Source: Heliopora coerulea
Taxonomy: Eukaryota; Cnidaria; Anthozoa; Scleralcyonacea; Helioporidae
Direction of reading: 5' to 3'
Assembly: GCA_030142905.1 (NCBI GenBank)
Contig: JASJOG010000006.1
Coordinates: forward strand, 1,831,501-1,895,500
DNA length: 64,000 nt
The position numbers and the translations under genes are program-made. Below the pieces are notes generated by a model. It ran no database searches and was not told where the DNA came from. It saw only the letters and a list, made by a program, of their open reading frames with translations. Numbering within the stretch: position 1 is the stretch's first letter; every line of letters begins with the position of its first letter. This document shows, piece by piece, positions 34,701-47,700 of the stretch.

Positions 34701-35563
34701 AAAAAGCTTTTTTCTCTTTTCCCTAGAAAACCAGAGGAACTGACCATGTATCGTGTACAAGAAATTTGTGTGATGTATTAACGTCACCAACAAATCTGAA
34801 CATAAATGCAAGGTTTTGCTCAGACACTTTTTTTATATTTTTATTCAAAGTTTATTTTTTGTCCTGAAACGAATCTTTGTGATATCAAGTACTAAAAATG
34901 CCTTAAAGTTGCCACCCAACGGTGTTGAGATAGAGTTCTTCCTGTCCGCTTTCACATATCTTGGTTCCATATCGTCTTCAAAAGATCCAGTTGAACGTAC
35001 AGTTATTTCTTTTAATTGCACCAATTTGAATTACCAAAAACCATGCAAAAACAAATGTCTTCGGACATCTGCGGCTTGGCGTACTCTAAGTACATCAAGG
35101 GCAGTCACAGTGGCCTCTTACATCGTCGAGTGTGGGTAAGACGAGGAATCTATTACCGGAAAAACATACTGTGCCACATCTAATTGATACTAACATACAA
35201 ATTCAAACCAGTTTAAAATAAACGGATCACTTGGCGGGAGTCTCAATGAACATTAAGAGATGACTTAATATTTGTTGTGCGAAATTTCAAATTAAGGATC
35301 ACATTTCCCCATTGTAATTTCGTAAAATGCTAAAACAGTCAAAAATATTCTCTATGCCCTGAATATTTGGTTGCCTTAGAAGTGGCCGAGCCTTTGTTTT
35401 TGTGCCTAAGCAGTTTTATTAGAGGACGCAAAACAGTTGAATGTAGATTTAAATTCTTTCTGAAGTCAACAATAAAACAGAACTGAACTAAAACACGAAG
35501 GGACACATCGCAACTGTTTTATCTGCTTTAAACATTAGAAGTATAGCGGCACATGATAGTGGA

Positions 35564-35569
35564 TTTATT
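35564..35569 (-). terminator. Candidate poly(A) signal of MIOS
   Basis: On the minus strand this reads AATAAA, about 170 nt after the MIOS stop codon (35738-35736). Other A/T-rich hexamers lie nearby, so the choice is tentative. Confidence 0.4.
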
Positions 35570-35735
35570 CTTAAGGATTAGTTTAGCCATTAGGATCCTA
35601 ACTTAAATTCATTTAACACCATGCACTAACAAAAATATTTAAATTAATATCTTTCCAATTAAGTTAAATTCCTTTAAAATTAATATTTCGGTCATCATTT
35701 TCCTTAATTAAAATTTTATATCATATTTTAAAGTT

Positions 35736-38700
35736 TTACTGTTTCACTGGATCCAAATTCATGCAGTTACAGTCACAGTTATTGACAGGACATTCGGCAT
35801 GTTCTTTAAACCATTCCATCATGTGACTGGCGTGTCCCCCATGTCGACATGTCTGACACCATGTGAACCATTTGAGAGTTGGGTTAACTTTGTGTTGTTC
35901 ATGAGTGTCTTCGTCATCTGTGAATGCAAGAATTTATGACTTGTAAGCGAGTTAACCCAAGGTCAAGTGACGAGTCAAGTCAGTTGGTACTTCTTGGGAG
36001 GCTCATATCAACTAGGGTTGTTGCTGGATTACGGAGCTGCTTACATATTTGAAGTTTATGGCAATCAATGCACCAGCACTTGTCGAGAGATAACATCAAT
36101 AAAATAGCTGAATCCTTGCTAAAGTAACTCCACCAAAAGGCCAATGAATTTGAAAAGTTAAAATAAGATATGTGCTAAACCTTACAGACGCCAGTTTGAT
36201 TTAAATGTTTCGTAGGGTAGGGTGGGGCAAAATGGGCCAAATTTTAGCTGTTTTTGACTTTGTGCAAAGATATCTTCCAAACAAATGCACGTTAAAAGGT
36301 AAAAACTGTTTGAAAAGTGCAAATGGCCTTCTGCTAACCAAGTTAAAAAATATCAAAGTCTTATGAACAGTGCTATATGCTGCAGAGGCATTAATACCCA
36401 GGGCTCTGACGGACATTTTTAGTGGGGCAAAATGGGCCAGTGAGTCTACATATTAGATAAAGAGAGGATTTTCAATAAATTACTCAAGTTTTCAAGTTGG
36501 GGACTGCATAACTTACTGTGGAATGGAAATTATATAAATAAAAACAGTTTCTTTTATGAAATTATACCCTCATACTTAAAAATTCTCCGTTAGGAGGTAC
36601 AAAGTTTGAAAAGTTAACAATGAGAGAAAATAGGAATTTCGATGGGATGAAACACTTTTTGTAACGTATATAAATAAAGGCTTTACAGAATGATGTGAAA
36701 CAAACACATATGTTCAAATTGTTCAAAATGTTTAAGCAGTACATTTGGGACAGTAGAAGTCATCAGAAAGATCTGTGTTTTTCGGAATACATTTGGGGCA
36801 GCAGTATTCGTCACATATGCCGCAAATTGCCCATTGTTCATTTTTCCTCCCGCTGTACTCACGCCACAACCTGCCGCAAACAACACATTTGGTCTCATCC
36901 TCAGACTCCTCTCCTCACTGGCTGTTGTGTCTTCTACATCCTGATCAAAATTTAACTTTGTTTTGGTTTTCTTTCCTGCTTGTTCTGTGTTTATTTCTTT
37001 GGTAGGCTTCTTAGTTGTGTTTTTGGAATTTATTTGATGTGTTGCTGATTACATGTATATAACAGTCCAGAATGGTTAAAAACCTTTATATTTTTAAAAG
37101 AATTCATGTAGAGTATGATTGCTTAAAATCCATGGTAATCAAAGTTCTATTGACTGTCCCATTATGCCCCGCTGGGCAGAAACCTAAAATCTAGGGTGGC
37201 CCATTATGCCCCACCTGGGGCGGACTGAATCAAAAATTAAAAATTTAACAGGAAAGAAATGAGAATCACAAAAACTGGTTTAGATCAGAGAATTATGACA
37301 CCAATTCCATTAGGACAAGATAAGCTTTACCTCAAAAAGAAATTTTTCGTGCAAAGTTTCCTTTCTTAAAAAGTTTTGACAAAGAAAACAAGAAATCTCA
37401 CATGTCACTCTACTGTTGTGCAACCTTACTCAACACTTCCTGAAGAAAGAATGATGGAGAATTCCTATTGTATATTTCACCTGATAGGATGATACAATCC
37501 ATAATGGCGGCATAAGTTATGATATGAAACAGGTTGGGAGAAAATAGAATAAAATCAGGGCTAGCCCATTTTGCCCCACTTCATCCTAAAACAATTTCAT
37601 CCTGTAGGAAGACCAATTTCTCACTATTACGACAAATAAAGACGAAAAAATGCATTTTACAGGAAGTCAAATGATGATGGGTAAAACTTCCTTGCAAAAC
37701 AAATTTTTCGAATCTACACTTCAACGTCCTAAACATGACATTCGGATATTCGAGTTTAAATTAAGTTTTCAGATAAGTTTTTCTTGCGGTTTTTGCCCTT
37801 CGCATCGGCTTTGCTAGGGTTTGGTGTAGTTTAAGGGATGATTATATTTTTCAAGTTTTTCCTGTCTATAATTCGAGTTGTGCAACAGGATCTAAGGATT
37901 TACAGAGGGGAATAATGGAACGTAAAGTCCCCACAAGCATTTACAGTACCCTCTTCTTGCTGTGGCACCTTTAATAAAATAGCTGCCTTTGGCCTGCGAC
38001 TCGCCTGCTTGAAGCTTCACATTTACCTCACTTGCCAGTGCGAAAAACGGATTCAACTCAAGCAATTTCAGTTTGGACTCATGAATCTGCTCCTATTCAG
38101 AGGCAGATGAGCCCACTCGGAGAAAAAGAACTCATGGGGAAAATGTCATGCTTCAGCTTTACAACACGATAACAAAGAGGAAACATTAGGCTAATAACTA
38201 GATGCGGAGCCTTGTAGTGTAAAGCGCTACCACAGTGTACTGGAGCTTACCTGCAACACTTGACGCTTTAGTGTTAGTGGAGAAGTTAGTAGATGTTGTC
38301 CCCATATGCATAAGGCATTGCGAACATCTTGGAAGAGGTTTTCGACATCCAGGACAACTCATACTCTGCAACAAATAAACGTTCATAAAATCTGAATATG
38401 CTAGTTAGAGGGATCCATCAAGGTTAACATGTAGATAACATTCTTTGCTGATAAAAAATGTAATAATGAAATATTCTCTTCAATTCTGAAATAGAATCGA
38501 AACTATGCACATCCTCACGGATATCAAGTGTTAAGTTGTCGCGAGAATCTTTTGTGCACTTAAAATGGATTCAACGAGCATACAGAGTTCCCAGCTGACT
38601 TGATAGCCCAGTTGGTAGAGCAGGGGTCCGATAACCCGAAGATGCAAGTTCGAATCCCACTCTAGTCAACTTTTCTAGTTCGGTGAAGGTTAATTCATGA

Positions 38701-41700
38701 AATATTCTCTTAAAGTGCCCTTGAGATCAGATTTTGCTATTCAATATTTTTATGATTTCGTGAACTGCGTCTAACAAAATTTCAGTAAGGTACGACCTTG
38801 GTAATTCTTTTTCCGATCTAGTGAAGGAAGATTTTACTGCCAACGTCAGCGAACTTCATCTGGACGTTGGTGACTTTATATAGAGGAAGTGACACAAGGC
38901 TCAACATGTGAACATAGGAAAGGCCAATGGTCATATGAATGTATTTAAGGTTCGGAGAAAACTTTCACAAATATTGGATATCTTTCGGAAACCCCTCGAA
39001 GGTAAGAAGGCAGGACAAGCAAACAAGCAACAATCACAGGCGTTGCGTTAAATATTAGTCACAACTGAAGACACCGCTTTGAAATCACGTGTTTGTTGGA
39101 ACAACTTTTGAATAATGGCGTACTGAATTTTCGCAAATTTAGGCAACAAAATATAATCAAGAACCGCATGTTCCTTTTTCGTCTCTTTGGACAAATGTGA
39201 ACACCATTTAACCTAAAGTGATACTCGCAGAAAAAAAATTGCTAAATTTTGTCTCCGGGGCAACTTAATTATTACAACAAAACTTTTAACTACCTTTACT
39301 TTGTTTGTTGGGATCTCTCTTGGTGACGGATATGGTGACCTTCCACGCAACGAAGACATTGAATTTTTCGCTATTATTGAACTACCACAAAACGTACAGC
39401 TAACTAAAACTGGTTTGGATTCAACAGAGACGCCTTTTGAACTGTGGTATATATCAAACTCAGCTCTAGATCAAGGGAAAAAAAAATTAAGTTTCAGTAA
39501 TATACGAAGTAACTTCACAAAAACCAGGTTCAATGGAAAAAATTGTGATTTTACTCAAATGCATGACTTTTTATCAAAATTGGCCAATATTTGGTACAAT
39601 GCAAAACAATTTTTGTTCTACGGTTGAAGTATTTCATCAGTGGAAAAAAATTCCGGCGACGAAATTCCTTCAAATGAGACAAGTATCACGCATGAGGGAG
39701 CAAGGAAATTGCACGGATAGATCGTTTTAAGATTTCATTCCTTTAACTACATTAACAAAGAAATCATGAGCCACAATTTTGCGATATTTTACAAAATGAT
39801 GCCGAGAATTTTGCCATTTTGAATGATATCCCATTAATTTCTTTTCGTAGTAGTAGAAATATTAGGGAATGATTGATGCACAGCGCCTATTAAACAAAAA
39901 TTATCTCAATCACCTATAACATTTTCACGCCCAAGATCCTGTTGCTAAACACGTGCATGGATTCCTGAATACCAGCACAGTTATTTCTGGCCCTATACCT
40001 AGTTACGTTGTTCGATAACTATTTCATCTCTTGCGATAAATGTTGTAAGCCGTATATCGGTGAAACAGAATAATGTCTCCCTGACAGGTTTGCCGAACAT
40101 CTTTCCTCTATGAGGAACAACGATGTTGATAAACTCATCGCCCGGTATTTCAATATTCATTTCCAAGAAGAATGTCATTAAACTAGTAAGATCTTCATCC
40201 ATCTTAAGTGTCCAGAAATTATCCTATGGTCGATTACTGGCGGTTTTCTTCAACGCAAAGATAATCTTAACTCAGGAACGAAAGATCAAGACGATCAAAG
40301 CGTTGCTGTTGTTTTGGCCTATAAAACTATTTAAATTAACCCTTTCGCGGCCGCATCAGCCTTGCTTTACTTTACTCTGGCTAAAGCCAGACGATTCTAC
40401 TCGTCAAGGGAAAACGTGAAGCCAGAAAAGAGTTACAACAATCTTAGAGGCTGATTACATGAAGATTGTCAGCCCGGTCTTCTGATAAAATACTTGAAAA
40501 ACGGAGTTCGCGATTAAATGAAGAAAGTTTCAGCCCGGTTTGAGCTACCCGAGCTGAAAATTTCAGCCCGGATGACCGGGCTGAACAATCCCATGTAATC
40601 GCACGAAAAAATTTCTGTTCGGGCTAAAAAGATGATTGGCAGGCTTAGGAAGATGCAAATTGCCAAAACAACAAAGGTTACCGACAAATTACTGCCTGGG
40701 TTCATTTTAAATTTCAGTTTCAGCCCGGGCTGAAATATTTCATGTAATCGGGACTTCGTGTAAACGGGATCAAAAATCCGCAGACGTGTCAAGAAGGTAG
40801 TTAGGCCCAGTTCAAACGTCGAACTTTTCATGTGTCGAATCTAATGTTAATGAGCAAGATCCTTTGTCCAAACGGATTTGCGTTTGGTTCGGCACATGAA
40901 AAGTTCGACGTTTGAATTGGGCCTTAGTTGATTTAAGGAATACTATTGGGAAAAACGTGGACCGATATTTACAAGTCGAGAATTGGAAGTGGGAGTCAGA
41001 GTGCGTAAAATTAAAGCATCCTCGGCCATTTGGGATTTTATTTTGTGTGACCGCGGGAGGTTTCATTTGCAGGAGCCGACGTCTGAGAGTCCGTTGGTTA
41101 AACTAAGAGGGTAAAAGACAAAATTTAAATATAAAATCAAATATTTACCCTTCTCTACTTACCTATGATGCCAAAGTCTCCACCTATCCAGCAAGTTACG
41201 ATAGCTACAAAAAATTAATTACCAGAATTGACAAATTGTACAATTAAAATTGTTTTAGTAAAAGACTAGAAAGTATTGGTATAGTCACATATGATTTTAA
41301 ATATTTTTAGAGAATACCTGAATTATCAGAATTCATAAATTGTACAATTAAAAATATTCAAAGTCATTTAAACTCTTCAAGTTGTATGGTTAAAGTCATG
41401 AAAATAATACAGCAGATGACTAAATGGAGCTGAAAAAAATTGTTGAAAAATCTCCAGCTTGGCTGAAAAAATGCAGACACTCTACACTATAAAATAAGCT
41501 TAAAAATCACTTTATATAATAATGTACTGCGCTTTTGATTTTAGAAAAACAAGCAAGATAGTGATTATCCATAAAATTAACCTCCATAGCCAGCTAATTA
41601 AAGTAATCGTCTAACTCGTTTCCAGTTTTTGTGGAATATAAAGTAAAATAAAAGAAAGACTGAAAGACTGAAGACAGAAAGACTGTTGGAGCATAAGTAA

Positions 41701-44700
41701 GTTATACCTTTGTATCCAGTTGTTGACTTTGACAGATTCCTTTAGAACCTTGCTAGGCAGTGAATTAATGGCTAACATACAAACTGTTTGAATGTCTCCT
41801 GTCTTTAAAGGATTAAAATGTTGCACAAATTAGTTAATGTAACGGCTTTTAACAAGTTAGTCTGATGAAGATTTTAATTTAAAAAAAACAAGCAAAACAG
41901 AAAGAAAACAAACTAACTCGCATCTGTTTCTATCGTCATTCAACACCGGCATAAATCAAACTGAATGTACTGATAGTTTGGTAAAGTTCCTCTTTAGACG
42001 AAATGGTACATTTATACTCTTTGACGTGCACACTTTTACCTTATTTATATAATTTTGCAACAACCTAATTCCATCTTCTGTCATCCCTTAAGACGTCAAA
42101 AATAATAAAATAAGATAGACGCACAAGCAATTTTCAGAAAGTGGAAGTAAACAGTCAGACGGACAATATTACCTGTAACAAGGATGCCTTCGAGATTCCC
42201 AGATTTTATCATGTCCTCACCCAACTCACTTAAATAGCTTCCTAACTGTAACACAAAAGGTAACATATATTAAATCTATCAAAATGTTTCACTACCATTA
42301 AATTAGCAATTTACCATTCTAGGGGTTTTTGTTCATGAAAATGTTGTACTTTTTGGGGGGTGCTGGTGGTGCAGTGGTAGCTAGTGTACTCGTCTCTTAT
42401 CACTATGACTAGGATTCGGTTCTGGCTCCGTGCAGTTATCTGATTAAAGTTACCTTTGTCACACGTGAGAAGAGTGTTCTCTACTTTGACTCCACCAAGC
42501 ATCGCAGATTTCTCCCGGGTACTCCAGTTTCATCTTGTAGTAACACTGGACCCATGAGGGGTGGCCCTAATTGTAACTCCAGGGAGAACAGCTCAGATAG
42601 CTGATAGGGTTATTCAGTACAAATAAAGGTAATAATTTAGTATAAGTAAATTATCAACTTAAACTGCAAGTTTACAGCATTCCACCTTAAGAAATACTGC
42701 TTTTACTAACAGAAAATTAAACGAACATTCTGGTAACCAGGACAATACTGAGTTTTAGTCGGGAACTTGGTGGTGTACCCAAGGGGTAACTGAAGGGTCC
42801 TCCGTAAGACATGATAGTCACTTAAGAGTCTTTACTCTAGCGTATGCGATTATCTCTTAAGAGCACAATTCCCGCGTACGATTTGTTTGCAAATGTTGGA
42901 ATACGTCATGAGGACTCAGGTGAGTGAATCACATACATCAGGACGAACAATCATAAGTCTTACTATATAGATCAGCCATGGGAAAGGCTGTAGGGAGTTA
43001 CGCCCAACTCTATCTTGCTTAAATGAAAGTATATTTCAATACATTACTTTACTTTACTTAAGAAATACCAAATGGATTCCCGTGTTTGGATAATGCGACC
43101 TAAACACGGGGGATGTTGCCAGACGTGAGAAAAGCGTAAAAAAATACGAGCCGCTAGGAGAGTGTTTTTAGTTTTTGGAAAGCCACTTCAACGCAGTAAC
43201 AAAAAGGAAAAACAATGCGTGGTCATTGGCATTCAACAAAAGCGCGATAAATCTTAGTATAACATTTTATTATAACATTTCATTGTATAGCATATCTTTC
43301 TGTAACAGCAGTTCTTATATAAAGTATACGGTAGGAAAATTACTGATACGATGGAAGAGGTCATAAGCAACGGCTCTGGGAGCTTTTCAAAGTAGCGGGT
43401 GTCCCGTGTCCTACAGAATGCCATAAGGAGTGCCATGCCTTTTGGTGAACTTTAAAGACAACTTACTACATTCATAAGTTGCATGATAACAATTTTAAGA
43501 ACTTTTGTTATTGAAAATAGTACATGTACTTTACAATTTATAGAGCTACAGGTAGGTTCCAAAATGTCTCCGTCGCTGTTCATTGGATATTAATGATTTA
43601 CAAATTACATCAATATCTAACACGTTAAGCATGTTCTCGTGAGAATGACAGCGGCCGCATTCAACCTCGGAGACAGTTATGGTGCATCTGAGCTACGTCT
43701 TTATGCGGCATAGCTTTCCGAACTTGCGTTAAGCCTCGTTTGACGTGGGTGAACATACCAACAGCAATTTACAGATTCCATATTACATCCCAATTCATAC
43801 TCCCGTAAAGCGTTTCCTTTTCATATGTAAAATCCTCATAAGTAACAATGAACCAGAATGTGATTTGCAGCCATAACATCAGTTATTTATTTGGCTAAAA
43901 TATTGTGGGTGTCCTGCCTATTTTGTACACCCGGAGTCCGGAAACTGCGGTGTCTGGACACCCGCTGCTTCCAGAGCCATTGGTCATAAGGTAACCTCAG
44001 TAGTTGAGACCCTGGTAGTGAAGGGGTAAAAGAGTACCTCCTTAAAGACCATCAGTTCAACCCTTCCCCCACTATGGACGTACACTACTGTTTTACTCTG
44101 GCTAACCACAGATCATTTTGCTTGTCAACGGGAGACTTCTAGCAGTCAGAGTTAACAGCGCCAAACGTCATATGCATGCCTCGACTACCGGGTCTGGTTA
44201 AAAAGAAGATTAATTTAATCTTAAGTCAGATAACTTTATCTGGAAAAATTTCCACAACACCGCCTATGACTGACTTTCGAATAAGTTTTATGAAGTGAAA
44301 TTTGTAGTAGTTGAGTGACTGCTCAATAAAAATGTATCGAGCTGGACAAAACTGTAACTACTAATCCTGAATTAGCGTTAGCAGCCCTTTTAACAGCCGG
44401 TCCCAGAGTCGTACCTTAGTAAACAGCGGAAAACTCTCGAGTTTCATTAATTAAGAATGAATGAATGAATGATGCCTTTATTCATTCATTCATGATGATG
44501 CCATTATCCTTTATTCACTTAAAACAGGGTAATCCTTTCAGCTTACAAACAAACTGTTATCAATAGGAGCCCTATATACCGAAGTAAAATCGTCTGACGT
44601 TAGCCAAAATAAAATAGTCTGACGTTAGCCAAAGTAAAATAGTCTGACGTTAGCCAAAGTAAAATCGTCTGACGTTAGCCAAAGTAAAATCGTCTGACGT

Positions 44701-47700
44701 TAGCCAAAGTAAAATAGTTTGACGTTAGCCAAAGTAAAATAGTCTGGTATTAGCCGAAGTAAAATAGTCTGACGTTAGCCAAAGTAAAATAGTCTGACGT
44801 TAGCCAAAGTAAAATCGTCTGACGTTAGCCAAAGTAAAATCGTCTGACGTTAGCCAAAGTAAAATCGTCTGACGTTAGCCAAAGTAAAATCGTCTGACGT
44901 TAGCCAAAGTAAAATCGTCTGACGTTAGCCAAAGTAAAATAGTTTGACGTTAGCCAAAGTAAAATAGTCTGGTATTAGCCGAAGTAAAATAGTCTGACGT
45001 TAGCCAAAGTAAAATAGTCTGACGTTAGCCAAAGTAAGATAGTCTGACGTTAGCCAAAGTAAAATCGTCTGACGTTAGCCAAAGTAAAATCGTCTGACGT
45101 TAGCCAAAGTAAAATAGTCTGACGTTAGCCAAAGTAAAATCGTCTGACGTTCGCCAAAGTAAAATCGTCTGACGTTAGCCAAAGTAAAGTAGTCTGATGT
45201 CAGCCAAAGTAAAATAGTTTGACGTTATCCAAAGTAAAATCTTATGGCGTTAGCCAAAGTAAAATCGTCTGATGTCAGCCAAAGTAAAATAGTTTGACGT
45301 TATCCAAAGTAAAATCTTATGGCGTTAGCCAAAGTAAAATCGTCTGACGTTAGCCAGAGTAAAATCGTCTGACGTTAGCCAAAGTAAAATCGTCCAACTT
45401 TAGCCAGAATAAAATAATAGACGTCTTATCCCACGGGAAAGAGTTAAGTTAAATAATGTATATAACACGTTATACGACTTCATACCTAACTCTAAAATAC
45501 TCTGAATTTGTCGACCCTTAAACTTCATACCCCACTCAGAAAACGATTGAAGAATATTTGGGTCTTCCTTGGTATCGCTAGATCAAAACAAATAAAAGCT
45601 TGGCATAATAAAAAATGCCTTACCTTGTTGTCTGGCAAATATTTACAAGCAAAAGCAACTTGATCTTCGATGTCAAGTTCACACTCTTTCTATAGCATAA
45701 TTTAAAATGCTTCTATAAATAACTGATCATTGCAATCAACTTTAGTTGCTAATTTGTTTCTGCTTTTTCTGGCTACGGCAAGTTGCATGACGTCACACCA
45801 AGTGTCACTACCTGCATGATACAAGAAATAGCGTGTTGACCAGGACATTGTCAAAATAAACTTACCAAAACGTCAGTGAAGTTTACATCGTAGGCCAAAA
45901 ATGCAAAAACAGCACGGAGGTAAGGGTTGGACAACTGTAAGATTAAAAATATTGGTTAGTCAAATTGCAACAAAAGGTTCGGAATAAAGAATAAAGCTTG
46001 AAAGAAACACGAAAGAAACACGCCTCAAATGCCTTTTTAACTGAGACACGATGGACTTAAACCTAATGTCCTCTCGTTAGAATTTTATGAAGGACCCTCC
46101 GAAGTGTGGAAATGAAGCAGTCTTAAATTTTAATTTCTTCTGCTGGCTTGTCTACTCTTTATACCGAAACAAGGGTTGTTTTTCGGCTTGATGGAAACTA
46201 CCAACACTGCTTAACCCTTTACACTCACTGTCCGATGTCTACATCGGGCTGAATAAAAGTGCAAATGAAAGATCAGAGCAAAAACAGAAAGAAAAAAGAA
46301 CGAAAAAAAATTAGTCATGAAAGAGTTAACCACGCACATCCTTGCACACCATTGCACTCGTAGCACATGCTTGCACACCCTGGCACACGCATCGCTCGAC
46401 AAGCTCAGGAACATATGCAAAACTTGGCACTCGCAGGAGCATAAACACATTCATGAACACAAATATTTAAATGCACAAACAGAAATACACATGCCAAAAT
46501 AGGTAGACTTTAAATGCTCTTGGGGACAAACATGCGCCAAAATCTTAAAAGTTGTTTAACCCTTTACCGACCGATTATTTTTGAGGTGTTTCAGGTCAAT
46601 CAACTTAGAATGCGATTCTGCGTTTTCTTCATTGAGGACCGAGAGAAGCGTCCCACAAGAGAGGAAACGGGACTATACTGCGGGTATATAGCAAAAAGAA
46701 ACATATCTACAGGGTGTCCCAAAAAACCGGAAACTATTGAAATCGCCAATAACAATTTAATTGTTAGAATTTGAATGCCTTAGCACTCTGTTGGTCCCCA
46801 CGAGTGCATAAATGATTGATATAAGTAATTTTATACATAATGCTTTAAATTCCCACGGGCAAAAAATCGCGCACTTTACAAGGCGATTTTCTTACCTAAA
46901 TTTTAATACATGCACCTTGTCAATATTTTACGCATCATTACGTTCAGCTTTTTCGTAGGGCATTCAAATTTTAACAATAAGTGATTTCAATAGTTTTCGG
47001 TTTTTTTGGGACACCCTGTATATATGCTAGGCTGTTATTTCTTCCTTGAAGGTCCTTGTTCTCCGCTTTAAGTTGTTCGTCTTCTCTCTTCAAATCCTGG
47101 GCCAAAAGCATCGAACAGTAGCACGTATCTTTACTCTTCAAACCGTTAATTTCGGTGGTGAGTTGATCGAACTTTTCGGTTTTTAGCTTATGAAAATCGG
47201 ATGTTAAGGCTTCTACCTTAGCTGTGATTGACTCGACAAAACATTCTATTGTTCTTTTAAAACTAGTAGATTCACTGGAAGGAGTAATTTTCCTCCCCAT
47301 GGGAGTATCTGAATGCAAATTTTCGCTGTCAACTGAGTCTTCTAAAAGTGTAGACTTTGAACTGAAATTCGATTCCTTAGCTTTCTCGATGATTCGTACT
47401 AATTTCTCTTCTACTTCTCTTGATTTTTCGCCTTTAAGAGTTATTGTCCCTTTCGTTGAATACCAACGAATAGCGATGTCGCTGCATTCATACAACTTGC
47501 AGTCGCGGCCAGGCGAAGTCCACTTAGCCATTGGAAGCTGAAAACCTTCAATTAGGTATTTAAAATCTTCGAAATTACCAGCCCATTTCAAGACTCCCTT
47601 TTCTGAAATAGATAAATCTTTACCTAAAGAAGCCAGTCTTTAATCCAGAAATAAGTTGGAGTTTTCAGCGTCATGGACTTTATCCAAATAGCTTTCAGAA

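Larger units (their letters stand above)
31483..35735. other. RPA3-MIOS intergenic region (tail to tail)
   Basis: 4.3 kb between convergent 3' ends. Apart from poly(A) signals there are overlapping plus-strand open frames at 34174-34371 and about 34330-34622 that may be one decayed gene or element. A plus frame at 34816-35139 includes FTYLGSISSSKD, reminiscent of the YLGS block of non-LTR reverse transcriptases. Neither is assigned. Confidence 0.5.

Noticed and set aside
36695..37005. Plus-strand open frames over the zinc-finger element
   Set aside because: They are the antisense shadow of the minus-strand cysteine-rich C-terminus.
38597..38670. A second tRNA gene
   Set aside because: It is within a 220-bp SINE flanked by an exact 12-bp duplication and has a related decayed copy at 27.4 kb.
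44581..45410. CRISPR array
   Set aside because: The units are contiguous 25-bp tandem repeats without unique spacers, in an animal intron.
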